Shown: positions 42,702 to 52,065 of the stretch, in pieces
Layout of the letters: each line of letters opens with the position of its first letter
How positions within the stretch are numbered: the stretch's first letter is position 1
NCBI GenBank assembly: GCA_963662375.2
Contig: CAXXRP010000010.1
Span: forward strand, 310,001-374,000
Reading direction: 5' to 3'
Source: UBA11612 sp963662375
Lineage (GTDB): Bacteria > Pseudomonadota > Alphaproteobacteria > Rhodospirillales > Rhodospirillaceae
DNA: 64,000 nucleotides
Translations under genes and position numbers: made by a program
The notes under the pieces: model-generated
What the model was told of the DNA's origin: nothing
Seen by the model: the letters and a program-made list of their open reading frames with translations, nothing else
Database searches by the model: none

Positions 42702-45700
42702 ATGCAGAAGGGGCTGATCGGCGGCGCTAGCGTGCTGGTGGCACTGGCTGTTGTTGTCCTTATTGCGCCGAGTTTTATTGATTGGAACGGCTATCGCGGT
42801 TTGTTGGCCGCACAACTCAGCTCGGCGCTTGGCCGGGAGGTCACAATCACCGGTGATATGGACGCCGCGTTGTTGCCGCGTCCTGCATTTAAGGCCGCGA
42901 ACATTAGCATCGGCGGCGGCGGCGCAGTCGACTTCATCAGTATCGAACAACTGGATGCTCACCTCGCTTTTGTTCCGCTTTTGACCGGGCAATTGCAGCT
43001 TCGTGCATTGGTACTTCTGCATCCGGAAGTGCATTTTACACAAGGCGGCGACGATACCGCTGGGTCATTTTTTTGCGCACTAAGGCCCTGTTCGGTCGCG
43101 CCGGTCCACGCCGAAGACGAAGCGGAGAATTCGCCGTTTGATCTAGCGGTCGAACGGGTAGAAATCGAAAATGGTGCGTTTACCGTTCGCGATGCCGCGA
43201 GCGGGGCGACGTGGCGGAGCACCGGCATTGAAGCGCAGGTCGCCATCGCGGCGCGCGGACATATCACCGCGTCGGGGACGCTCACGGTCGAGGGAACACC
43301 TTTAGCGGTAAATGGAACCCTTACGCCCGTCGATGCGGCAAACGCCGATGGGATCAACCTCACCGTTCGCGTTGTTGAAGCAGATGTGACGGCCAAGTTC
43401 ATTGGGAGTGTCAGCCGAACACCCGACCGCGATTTTCGTGGTGATGTATCTGTGACTGGCGGCAGTAGCCGCGCGTTGCTCGCAATCGCCGCGCTGGTAG
43501 GGCCGCAAACGCCGCTTCCGGCGGCGTTGTTGCAACCGTTCTCGCTGGCCGCGAAGGTGAGCGGCACGACGAGTAGTGTTGCGACGGACGGCCTGACCAT
43601 GGACATCGGCGGTACAGGTGCGAACGGTATCGTTGTATGGACGGGCGGAGAGGTGCCCCATCTTAATGTGGATCTGGACTTCGCCGCAGTAGACATCGAG
43701 GCATGGAAATTCGCGTCTGTAGCGGCATCTTCGCACTGCAGCAAGTTTGCTGCGCTCGGCGAGATTTTTGCGTGCGCCTATGAGGCGGACGCTCCCGGTG
43801 AGAACTTTAAAATTCCACGCTCTATAACCGCGACTGTCAATATCCGAGCGCCGCTGTTGTCCTACGGTGACGATGTGCTGCGCGATGGTACCCTGAATGT
43901 GTCGCTCTCGGATGGAAGGCTGGCGGTGCGGGAAATCGGTGTCACGGTTCCTGGCGCGACGCGGATCAGGGCTTTCGGCTTTCTTCAGGAGGGCGGCCCA
44001 ATACCGGTGTTTGATGGGGTGCTTGAAGTAGAAACGCGGAACCTGCGCGAGGCGCTTACTTGGTTAGGCGTAGGTGAAAAATTGGAGCAAGTCCCGCGCG
44101 GCCGATTGTCGCATGCTTCACTGCGCACCGCTGTTCAGGGTACGCTCGCGCGGCTGTCTTTTGGCGACATCACCGCAGAAGTTGACACGGTGAGTGCAAC
44201 GGGAGCCGCATTCGTAGCGCGCGAAGATCGTGTATCTTTTGGCGTCGATCTCACCATAAATGCTTTGAACCTGGATACCTACGTACCGGTGATGATAGAC
44301 GAAGGGTGGCGCGCGCTCTTTTCGGGCGTTTCAGAAGATGCGGCGGGTAGCCCCGACGTTTACGGGCTTATACCAGTCTTTGATTCGCTCCAGAACCTTG
44401 CTGATGTGGACGCAGAAGTGCGTGTGACTGTTAACGCTCTGACGGCCGGCAGCGTTCCCGATGGTCGCGTGGGATTGGACCTGAGTCTTACCGACGGTGT
44501 CCTGAACATCCGCAGCGCGTCCTTCGACAATGTCGCAGGGGCGACAATATGGTTTAGCGGCGGACTGGGCGGTTTCGGGATAACACCACAATTCCAGGAC
44601 TTCCAGTTTGATCTTCATACGGAAGACATAGGCCGGTTTGGCCGAGCTTTTGGCGTCAACGTTCCGCTCTCCATGCGAAGCCTCGCGCCTGTCACATTGA
44701 CTGGCGTGTTGAGCGGTGGCGTGGCGCAGGCCGATCTGATTGCCACGGTAAAAATCGGCGACGTGACCGTGCATGGTAATGGTCAAGGACTGTCACTAGA
44801 CCAACAACCGCAGTTGACACTGTCGTTTGACGCAAATCATCCTAGTTACGCCAGGTTGGTAGCGGCCTTGACGCCGACTTGGCCGGCGGGGGCAACCGAT
44901 CCGGGCGCTGTGTCGTTGACCGCTCGGATCACACAAACGAACACCTCCACAATGATCGAAGACCTCAATCTATCGATTGGCGAAGAGCATGTAGTGGGCC
45001 GTATCGCAGTGAACGAAACGGCTGGCCGTAAGCAGGTGTCTGCGACATTCAGCGAGATCGCAGTGGCATTCGATCAACTTTGGCCGAACGATCCCACACT
45101 CCAATTTTCTGCTCCGGCGAGGGCATCGTCCTCTAGTCAAGCGCCCGCGCCGAATTCAAGTATTTGGTCGGACACACCGGTTGATTGGTCGTTTCTGGCG
45201 GATTGGGATGGTGAGGTGAGCCTGTCCGGTTCACGCCTCAACGTGCGCGGCGTCGACCTGCGCGATTTCGATTGTACAATTACGATTGCCGACGGTGCGG
45301 CGGAAATTTCCGCGTGGAGTGGTTACCTGTTCGGGGCGCGCGGTCAGCTGTCGTTGCAGGCTATCGCCGCGCCGGACCCGTCATTACAAGGCGAGATCAG
45401 TTTTAGCGGCGGCGACTTCGCATCGGTGGCCAAGGCCATAAATGGTGGCGGTTCAACCGGACTAAAACCTGGCGCCGGCGACGTGGATTTCGCGGGCCAA
45501 TTTGTTGCGTTGGGCTCGTCACCGCGTTCGCTTATTGAAAGCCTGTCGGGAAGTGGCACGTTAAAAATCACCACTACCTCGGCGGGTACAGGCGTTGTCG
45601 CTGGGCTCCTTGGCGCTGTTTCTGCTGCAACTCAGGTGGAAAGTATCGTACCCCGCGGGCGGAACACTCCCGTGACCGTCGCCGCAAAACTCTCGGCTGA

Positions 45701-45929
45701 AAAAGGGCGTATAGAGATCGTTGAGGGCACAGTGAAATCCAGATCTTACGGCGGCGCGTTCACCGGCACGATCGATCTTCCGAAATGGCTGGTGGATGTA
45801 TCGGGCCGCTTACGTCTGGAAAATCTACCTCGCGCGGATGCCGCTACGCAACGCACCCTGCCCACGTCGGTGCCCATCACCGTGCGTGGCCGATTGGATC
45901 TGCCAAATATTATTCTTGAGCCGTCTTAG
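42702..45929 (+). CDS. AsmA family protein
   Basis: A 1075-residue envelope protein. One N-terminal signal anchor (LIGGASVLVALAVVVLIAPS) is followed by the AsmA motif FIDWNGYRGLLAAQLSSALG and REVTITGDMDAALLPRP. The long periplasmic part is a repetitive beta-strand array, expected to form a hydrophobic groove as in AsmA/TamB/YhdP proteins that carry phospholipids between membranes. The C-terminal domain ends GRLDLPNIILEPS, as in the AsmA_2 region. It follows the acyl-CoA dehydrogenase by 23 bp. Its stop overlaps that of the convergent ribbon-helix-helix gene by three bases. Confidence 0.9.
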   Translation: MQKGLIGGASVLVALAVVVLIAPSFIDWNGYRGLLAAQLSSALGREVTITGDMDAALLPRPAFKAANISIGGGGAVDFISIEQLDAHLAFVPLLTGQLQLRALVLLHPEVHFTQGGDDTAGSFFCALRPCSVAPVHAEDEAENSPFDLAVERVEIENGAFTVRDAASGATWRSTGIEAQVAIAARGHITASGTLTVEGTPLAVNGTLTPVDAANADGINLTVRVVEADVTAKFIGSVSRTPDRDFRGDVSVTGGSSRALLAIAALVGPQTPLPAALLQPFSLAAKVSGTTSSVATDGLTMDIGGTGANGIVVWTGGEVPHLNVDLDFAAVDIEAWKFASVAASSHCSKFAALGEIFACAYEADAPGENFKIPRSITATVNIRAPLLSYGDDVLRDGTLNVSLSDGRLAVREIGVTVPGATRIRAFGFLQEGGPIPVFDGVLEVETRNLREALTWLGVGEKLEQVPRGRLSHASLRTAVQGTLARLSFGDITAEVDTVSATGAAFVAREDRVSFGVDLTINALNLDTYVPVMIDEGWRALFSGVSEDAAGSPDVYGLIPVFDSLQNLADVDAEVRVTVNALTAGSVPDGRVGLDLSLTDGVLNIRSASFDNVAGATIWFSGGLGGFGITPQFQDFQFDLHTEDIGRFGRAFGVNVPLSMRSLAPVTLTGVLSGGVAQADLIATVKIGDVTVHGNGQGLSLDQQPQLTLSFDANHPSYARLVAALTPTWPAGATDPGAVSLTARITQTNTSTMIEDLNLSIGEEHVVGRIAVNETAGRKQVSATFSEIAVAFDQLWPNDPTLQFSAPARASSSSQAPAPNSSIWSDTPVDWSFLADWDGEVSLSGSRLNVRGVDLRDFDCTITIADGAAEISAWSGYLFGARGQLSLQAIAAPDPSLQGEISFSGGDFASVAKAINGGGSTGLKPGAGDVDFAGQFVALGSSPRSLIESLSGSGTLKITTTSAGTGVVAGLLGAVSAATQVESIVPRGRNTPVTVAAKLSAEKGRIEIVEGTVKSRSYGGAFTGTIDLPKWLVDVSGRLRLENLPRADAATQRTLPTSVPITVRGRLDLPNIILEPS

Positions 45930-46141
45930 TCGCGGCTCTGCAAATCTTTCAACACATACAAACGTATGGCGCTGGACAAATTTCCGCCGCGCGCCCGGTC
46001 GATGTCTGCGATAATGTCGCTTACCGATATTTTCTTCCGGGTGGCAATATCGTGCAGCGCTTTCCAGAACGGCTCTTCTATGGAAACGCTGGTACGGTGC
46101 CCGGCGACGTCAACGGAACGCTTGCGGATGCCTTGGTTCAT
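45926..46141 (-). CDS. Ribbon-helix-helix domain protein
   Basis: A 71-residue protein with a strand (GHRTSVSIEEPFWKALHDIA) followed by two helices (KISVSDIIADIDRARGG and LSSAIRLYVLKDL), the RHH_4 fold. Family members dimerise through the strand and bind DNA, and often occur as single small genes in alphaproteobacteria with unknown targets. No toxin gene is adjacent, so an antitoxin role is not supported. It is convergent with the AsmA gene and shares three bases of stop codon with it. Confidence 0.85.
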   Translation of the reverse strand: MNQGIRKRSVDVAGHRTSVSIEEPFWKALHDIATRKKISVSDIIADIDRARGGNLSSAIRLYVLKDLQSRD

Positions 46142-46206
46142 GTTCTTGCACGCCGGCGACTGCGCGTTATCAATTCAAATCGAATCATAAGGCCCATGTA
46201 CAATTT

Positions 46207-46262
46207 GTTTGGGCATGATCTTCTTGGAAATACAATTCGGACTTTTCCGGGTCATGTCCTAG
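46207..46262 (+). repeat. 56-nt dispersed repeat, copy 1
   Basis: Begins GTTTGGGCATGATCTTCTTG and ends TTTTCCGGGTCATGTCCTAG. A second 56-nt copy is at 53201-53256, with identity of about two thirds, concentrated at the ends. The sequence resembles the short palindromic GCATGATC...GGATCATG repeats common in Rhizobiales and other alphaproteobacteria. This copy overlaps the fumC stop and may act as its transcription end. Confidence 0.65.
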
Positions 46263-47662
46263 GACGGGTGCGTCATATTCGCCGGTTTGATCCACTCGTC
46301 GAATTGTTTCGCCGTCACGTGGCCGGACTTCACGGCTGCATCCTTTAATGTAAGACCATCGGTATGCGCCATCTTGGCGATCTCGGCGGATTTATCATAA
46401 CCGATGTGTGGGGTGAGCCCGGTCACCAGCATTAGAGAATTTTCGACGTGCCGCGCGATCACGGTCTCGTTGGCTCGAAGCCCGCGCAAGCAATGGACGA
46501 CAAAACTGTCGACTGCGTCGGCCAGCAAACGGATCGATTGCAAGACATTGTAGACGATCACCGGTTTAAAGACGTTCAATTCCAAGTGCCCGTGCGACCC
46601 AGCGACCGTCACTGCCGTGTGATTGCCTATGATCTGGGCGCAAACCATGGCCAGCGCCTCAGTCTGAGTAGGGTTCACCTTGCCCGGCATGATGGAGGAT
46701 CCGGGTTCGTTGGCGGGCAGGATCAATTCGCCGAGCCCAGACCGCGGACCCGAAGCCAGCAGGCGGATATCATTGGCGATCTTCATAAGGGAAACGGCAA
46801 TGGTGTTCAGGGCGCCGGAACATTCAACCATGGCATCGTGCGACGCTAGAGCTTCAAAGAAGTTCGCAGCAGGCCAGAAGGGATATCCGGTTATCTCCCT
46901 CAATTCCTCGCAAAACTTCGCCGCGAACTCTTTCTTGGCGTTCAGCCCGGTGCCCACGGCGGTGCCTCCCTGGGCCAGCCGGTTCAGGCGGGGCAGGGTT
47001 GTCTTGACGCGGTCGACGGCAAAGCCCGCCTGCGCGGCATAGCCTGAGAATTCCTGGCCCAATGTGAGTGGCGTTGCGTCCTGCAAATGGGTGCGGCCGA
47101 TTTTCACAATGCTCTCGAAGGCATCGGCTCGATTTTCCAACGTTCCTTGCAACTGATCCAGTGCCGGCATCAACTGGTTCGCGATTTCCATGGCCACGGC
47201 GATGTGCATGACCGTGGGGAAACTGTCGTTGGATGACTGGCCGCGGTTAACGTGCTCGTTAGGATGAACCGGGTCTTTGCCGCCTTTGTTGCCGGTCGTG
47301 AGTTCGTTGGCGCGACCGGCGATGACCTCATTGGCGTTCATGTTGGTCTGGGTGCCCGAGCCCGTCTGCCACACCACCAACGGAAATTCGTCGTCTAACT
47401 TCCCCTCGGCCACCTCTCCAGCAGCTTCGACGATGACATCGGCCAGATCAGCGGGAATTTCGCCCAGCGCCTTGTTGGTAAGAGCCGCGGCCTTTTTTTG
47501 CAATCCGAAAGCGTGGATAAGGGCTGCTGGCATGCGTTCGTCACCGATCTTGAAATTCTCCAGACAGCGTTGAGTTTGCGCCCCCCAATAATGCGTAGCA
47601 GGAACTTCTACGGCGCCCAGGCTGTCGGTCTCGGTGCGGGTGGAACTGGAGGAAGAAGACAT
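46259..47662 (-). CDS. fumC: Class II fumarate hydratase FumC
   Basis: The oxygen-stable, iron-free fumarase of the TCA cycle. It has VWQTGSGTQTNMNANEVIA, HVNRGQSSNDSFPTVMHIA, IGRTHLQDATPLTLGQEFSG with the catalytic His, and the superfamily signature PGSSIMPGKVNPTQ with the catalytic Ser. Length is about 467 residues. The ATG at 47662 (MSSSSSST) is chosen over 47713 because GCGAGGCC stands just upstream. It is intact, whereas the class I fumarase 3 kb away is broken, so it probably carries the whole activity. Confidence 0.95.
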   Translation of the reverse strand: MSSSSSSTRTETDSLGAVEVPATHYWGAQTQRCLENFKIGDERMPAALIHAFGLQKKAAALTNKALGEIPADLADVIVEAAGEVAEGKLDDEFPLVVWQTGSGTQTNMNANEVIAGRANELTTGNKGGKDPVHPNEHVNRGQSSNDSFPTVMHIAVAMEIANQLMPALDQLQGTLENRADAFESIVKIGRTHLQDATPLTLGQEFSGYAAQAGFAVDRVKTTLPRLNRLAQGGTAVGTGLNAKKEFAAKFCEELREITGYPFWPAANFFEALASHDAMVECSGALNTIAVSLMKIANDIRLLASGPRSGLGELILPANEPGSSIMPGKVNPTQTEALAMVCAQIIGNHTAVTVAGSHGHLELNVFKPVIVYNVLQSIRLLADAVDSFVVHCLRGLRANETVIARHVENSLMLVTGLTPHIGYDKSAEIAKMAHTDGLTLKDAAVKSGHVTAKQFDEWIKPANMTHPS

Positions 47663-47675
47663 GGTGGCCTCGCTT

Positions 47676-48326
47676 TCAGCGTAATGCTGAAAGGAATGCG
47701 ACGGCGGCGTCAAGGGCGGCTGTCAGATTTTGGTCATGCGTGAGGCCAGAGGCTTTGCGCGGCTTGAGGTCGTGGTCGCCGTCTTCCGCCCAATGAATGT
47801 TGATGGATTTCGACAATTTAAGGCGAGAGACGGTCTCGTGGTTACCCATGGGATCACGCCCGCCCTGGCAGATGAGGGTGGGTGTTTTTAGGGTTTCCAA
47901 ATGGGCGATGCGCGGCTTGTGGGCGCGGCCCGCGCCGTAGAAGGGGTAGCCGAGGCACAAGAGCCCGCGCACGCTGGCTTTGTGTGCCCCTTCGTCTGCG
48001 ATCATGGTGGCCATGCGGCCACCCATGGACTTTCCGCCAATGACGATGTTGTCCGCGCCAATGCTCGCGATTACGTCCCGCCAGGTGTCCAGCAGTACCG
48101 GTTGGCGGTCCGGGGGCTTGCGCTTTCCGGTCTCCCGCCGCGCGGCCATGTACGGAAATTCGAAACGCGCCACACGAAAGCCGCGCGTCGCCAACCCGTC
48201 GGCGAAAAAATCCATGAAAGCCGTGTCCATGGGCGCGCCCGCGCCATGGGCGAGGGCGACCGTCAACGGCGTGTCCCTGGGGCCGGTCCAGAGATAGGTT
48301 GGGAGGGCCGTTAGCGCCTCGCTCAA
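47676..48326 (-). CDS. Alpha/beta-hydrolase, dienelactone hydrolase/Tex30-like
   Basis: A 216-residue alpha/beta-hydrolase. The nucleophile elbow reads VIGGKSMGGRMATMIADEG (GxSxG), the acid is in LICQGGRDPMGN, and the His in AEDGDHDLKPRKASG. VALAHGAGAPMD carries the oxyanion HGAG motif. This arrangement is that of the KANL3/Tex30-like bacterial hydrolases whose substrate is unknown. The gene overlaps the amidohydrolase stop by four bases and was probably made with it. Confidence 0.88.
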   Translation of the reverse strand: MSEALTALPTYLWTGPRDTPLTVALAHGAGAPMDTAFMDFFADGLATRGFRVARFEFPYMAARRETGKRKPPDRQPVLLDTWRDVIASIGADNIVIGGKSMGGRMATMIADEGAHKASVRGLLCLGYPFYGAGRAHKPRIAHLETLKTPTLICQGGRDPMGNHETVSRLKLSKSINIHWAEDGDHDLKPRKASGLTHDQNLTAALDAAVAFLSALR

Positions 48327-49783
48327 GCGGGCGCGCCGCCGTTGGCGCGGAGCAGCGCAAGGAACTCGCGGCGGGTCTTGGGTCCGTAGGTGAGATAGCT
48401 CGGGTCTTTGTCATGCAGGTAGGCGGTTCGCGCTTTGCCAAGTGAATCAGTATCGGCTTTCTTCTTCAGCACGTTCGGGTCAAGGCCGTACACCCGTGCG
48501 CCGTTAAGGCCGAAGATTTTGCGTTTGCGCTCGGGAGACAGGGCGAGATAGCCGTATTCATTCTGGAATTTCTCTGAAATGTTGAAGGCGCGGAAGGCTT
48601 GAATCTGATCTTGCGGGCTGCCGTACCAGATGGAGTCCGTACCCCACAGCACGTTGTCTTCACCGACGGCGTTCATGAGTTTGCCCAACAGATGTGCCGC
48701 CTGCTGAGGGTCGCGCATGATGGTGCGCCACGTACTGCCCAATTCGGCATAGACGTTGCTTCCCGGTTCGATTTCGTTGTCCTCCATGGCATGAACTAGA
48801 GAGTCTACACCCTTGCGCACACGGGCATTGTAAGGCCCTTCGGTGATGGAGGGCTCATAGCCCGAGTGGTAGACCAAGAAATTCATGTCCGGGAACCGCC
48901 GCGCGACTGCACCTACATCGCGGCACGTTGAATGTTCGTAGGACACATCGCCCAAAGGCAGTCCCTTATGCACGCAGATATTGCGCACGCCCATGGCGCG
49001 GGCTTTTTCGATCATGCGGATGCCGGTGGTTTCGTCATCCAGCCAGAAACCGATCCCCTCTGGTCCCCACTGGGTGTAGGTCTTCCACCCCGCCACGTTA
49101 TAGGTTTGGTGCACTTCTTCCATGCGCTCGATATGGCCGGGGAAGTTAGGATGACAGAGGCCATGTATGAGCAGGCGCGGCGAGCCCTTGGCCGCGGCCG
49201 CCAGTGCGCGCGTCGCCGCGGCCTCTTCCACATGCAGCGGATTGTCCGGCGCCGACGGCACGGACGACAGCACCGCCGCCGTGGTGTCGCTGTCCATGAA
49301 CACCTCTTGGATTAAATGATCGCCGCCGATGCAGTCAACAAGGTTCGTTTCTTTGCAGTCGGGATTGTTGCGTGCGAAATTGGCGATGGTACCGTTCCAC
49401 GTCGGTAGGTTTTTGCGCCACGTACCTTCCGGGTTCACATGATGAAGCTGCACGTCGAAAATAAATTCGTCGCCGCTGAGGATCGATTCCGCCGCCGCTA
49501 CTTCAAATGCCGCTTCCTTGGGGAGTGCGTAGCTGCCGCCGACCTTACCTGTTGCGGCGAAGGTCTCGTTCATGGCTGCGAGGGTTGCCGCCGCGCCGCA
49601 GGTGGTAACGAGGTAAGCGCGTCGGCCCATGCCAACTTTTTTCGCGGCGCAGCCGACCTTCTCGTGCGCCGCGCGGTTGGCTTCTTTGGACACCGCGTCC
49701 AGGGGCATCGGCATGAACTCGCCGTTGGTGGTGGTGTCGATTTTGATGGGCAGGCGTATGCCCTCAGGATCGTGACGCCGCAT
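48323..49783 (-). CDS. Tat-exported amidohydrolase family protein
   Basis: A 486-residue TIM-barrel metal hydrolase of the Amidohydrolase_2 type. Metal ligands are suggested by FDVQLHHVNP at the first strand, VYHSGYE, and the Asp in LWGTDSIWYGSPQDQ. About 50 residues in, a twin-arginine-like motif is followed by a hydrophobic stretch (GRRAYLVTTCGAAATLAAMN), so the protein may be exported folded by Tat, although the motif is set unusually far from the start. The ATG at 49783 has an excellent GAGGAGG. The substrate is unknown; relatives include decarboxylases and lactonases. Confidence 0.85.
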   Translation of the reverse strand: MRRHDPEGIRLPIKIDTTTNGEFMPMPLDAVSKEANRAAHEKVGCAAKKVGMGRRAYLVTTCGAAATLAAMNETFAATGKVGGSYALPKEAAFEVAAAESILSGDEFIFDVQLHHVNPEGTWRKNLPTWNGTIANFARNNPDCKETNLVDCIGGDHLIQEVFMDSDTTAAVLSSVPSAPDNPLHVEEAAATRALAAAAKGSPRLLIHGLCHPNFPGHIERMEEVHQTYNVAGWKTYTQWGPEGIGFWLDDETTGIRMIEKARAMGVRNICVHKGLPLGDVSYEHSTCRDVGAVARRFPDMNFLVYHSGYEPSITEGPYNARVRKGVDSLVHAMEDNEIEPGSNVYAELGSTWRTIMRDPQQAAHLLGKLMNAVGEDNVLWGTDSIWYGSPQDQIQAFRAFNISEKFQNEYGYLALSPERKRKIFGLNGARVYGLDPNVLKKKADTDSLGKARTAYLHDKDPSYLTYGPKTRREFLALLRANGGAPA

Positions 49784-50036
49784 GGTGGCCTCCTCTCGTT
49801 GGCGTGGCGATGACGGAAAAGATTAACAGGAGACCGATGCGCTCTTAAAGTATAGAAAAGGGGAAGGAATGCGCGGCATTAGATCGTGCGTTGAGTGGTT
49901 TTCCGCCCAATAGCAGTCCCGGCGGCGAAAAATACGGTGTTTTTTTTTGGCGTTCGCTGCGGTTGTCGCGGCGAACTTTACATTTCAGGAAACCTAGGGC
50001 AACGCTACCTCACGGAAAACAGGCCCAGGATGAAAC

Positions 50037-50332
50037 ATGACGGCGATGAATATTGTTCTGGTGGTTGCCTCGTTGCTGTTTGCCGGACTGTTTTTCCATC
50101 CGAGACTACTCATGGCCCCACTGTGGCATGCGACGGTTACACCCCTAGCCTCGATTATCGGGTCGGGGGGTTTCTTGTTGCAGGCCCGATTCTCGCTCAT
50201 GCGGCGGGAACACTGGCGTGGCTCTCCATGCTGAGGTTGTCGGCGCGGCGCTTCGGCCGCGCGGTGCTGTTTTCTACAGGCGTGCTCATAGCGCTGATTG
50301 TCATTATTTTCGCCGTGCTGGCGGACGTATGA
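50037..50332 (+). CDS. Small membrane protein, frameshifted in a G-run
   Basis: The first frame reads MTAMNIVLVVASLLFAGLFF, then WHATVTPLASIIGSG; from there a second frame continues FLVAGPILAHAAGTLAWLSM and VLFSTGVLIALIVIIFAVLA. The joined product would be about 97 residues with three transmembrane helices. The frame change falls in the run of G at 50165-50170. The ATG at 50037 is preceded by AGGATG. The family is common in alphaproteobacteria but unnamed to my knowledge. It ends 12 bases from the convergent fumarase stop. Confidence 0.65.
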
Positions 50333-50344
50333 AGGCCGCCAATT

Positions 50345-51955
50345 CTAAAGCTGTTTGAAAAAATCGTTCCCCTTATCGTCCACGACGATGAACGCGGGAA
50401 AATCTTCCACCTCAATGCGCCAGACGGCTTCCATGCCCAGCTCCTCGTATTCGAGCACCTCGACTTTCTTGATGGAATTCTGCGCTAGCATGGCCGCGGC
50501 GCCGCCAATGGAGCCGAGATAAAAACCGCCGTGCTTCTTACACGCGTCGGTTACGGCCTTCGATCGGTTGCCCTTAGCCAGCATGATCATCGATCCGCCG
50601 TTGGCTTGAAACTCTTCGACATATGAATCCATGCGTCCTGCTGTGGTGGGACCAAAGGAACCCGAGGCATAGCCTTCGGGGGTCTTGGCGGGACCGGCGT
50701 AATACACCGGATGTTGCTTGATGTAATCGGGTAAGCCCTGGCCGCTATCGATGCGCTCCTTGAGCATGGCATGGGCGATATCGCGCGCCACCACCATCGG
50801 GCCGGTGAGGAATACGCGCGTTTTGATCGGATATTGATTCAATGTCTTGCGGATTTCGTCCATGGGTTTGGTGAGGTCGATCTTCACCACGTCGCTGGAC
50901 AGTTTGCCTTCCTTAATCTCTGGTAAATATTGCGCTGGATTGGTTTCCAGTTGTTCGAGAAACATGCCTTCGCCGGTGATCTTGCCCAAAACCTAACGAT
51001 CGGCGGAGCAAGATACACCCACGCCCACCGGGCATGAGGCGCCGTGGCGGGGCAGACGGATCACACGCACCTCATGGCAGTAATACTTGCCGCCGAACTG
51101 CGCACCGATGCCCAGCGCGCGAGTCATCTCCAGCACCTCCCGCTCCATCTCCAGGTCCCGGAAGGCTTGGCCGTGGGCGCCGCCTTTTATGGGTAGGCTG
51201 TCGAGGTAGCGGGCCGAGGCCAGCTTGACCGTCTTCATGGTCAGCTCGGCCGATGTGCCGCCGATGACAATGGCTAGGTGATAGGGTGGGCAGGCCGCGG
51301 TGCCGAGCGCCTTCACTTCCTCTTCAAGAAAGTTCTTCGGGCCCGCGGGGTTCAGGACAGCTTTGGTCTTTTGAAACAGGAAACTCTTATTGGCCGAGCC
51401 GCCGCCTTTGGCCATAAAGATGAACTTATAAGTGTCACCGGGTACGGCGAAGAGATCCATCTGGGCGGGCAGGTTGTTGCCGGTGTTCTTTTCTTCAAAC
51501 AGGGATGTTGCCGAGAGCTGGGAATAGCGCAGATTGAGCTTGGTGTAGGCCTCCGCCACGCCCTCGCTGATTGCGAACGCGTCGTCGCCCATCCACCCAA
51601 ACCTGTTGGCCCTTCTTACCCATGATAATGGCCGTACCGGTGTCCTGGCACATGGGCAGAATCCCCCCGCAGCGATATTGGCATTTTTCATCAGCTCCAG
51701 GGCAACGAATCGGTCGTTGGGTGAAGCATCGGTGTCGTCGAAAATCGAGCGTAGTTGTTTCAGGTGGCCGGGGCGCAGCAGATGAGAGACGTCGCGGAAA
51801 GCCTCAGCCGTTAGTTTGGTGATGGCGCTGGGTGCGACGGTAACGATGTCGCGACCTCTAAATGTTTCCACTGAAACGCCGTCGCCTGACAGCTTGCGGT
51901 ACGGTGTTTCGTCGTGACCGAGGGGGAACATTTCGGCAAAGGCGGCATCCAGCAT
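50345..51955 (-). pseudogene. fumA: Class I fumarate hydratase, disrupted by nonsense codon and frameshifts
   Basis: The [4Fe-4S] fumarase. The N-terminal part ends RLPRHGASCPVG and VSCSADR, then a TAG at 50993-50995, after which the same frame goes on KITGEGMFLEQLETNPAQY, VYYAGPAKTPEGYASGSFG and GNDFFKQL. The stop therefore falls in the linker between alpha and beta domains. Near 51590-51670 the frame reads FCPCARTPVRPL where the family has the cluster-loop LPMCQDTGTAIIMGKKGQ; that true loop is present in the next frame, so two opposite frameshifts surround it. With three lesions and an intact fumC close by, decay is the likely reading. A TTG just after the stop could restart a separate beta-like polypeptide. 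Confidence 0.85.
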
Positions 51956-52065
51956 GTGCGGCTTCCGTGCTTAAAGGATTGAAGGTGTAGCCCGAGGATA
52001 ATACACATCATGCATGTACCGCGAGTGTATTTGGCGGCGCGCGCGCAGCGCTTTGAGGCGTGATT

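Noticed and set aside
45919..45937. Hairpin GAGCCG...CGGCTC at the AsmA/ribbon-helix-helix junction as a bidirectional terminator
   Set aside because: The stem is only six bases and no T-run follows on either strand.
2613..50995. Recoding of TAG as a sense codon, suggested by in-frame TAG in the quinone oxidoreductase relic, the RND relic and the fumarase
   Set aside because: Intact genes such as ftsZ, bamD, thyA, ndk and the AsmA gene end in TAG exactly where their families end, and the affected genes have other lesions. Ordinary nonsense mutations explain the data.
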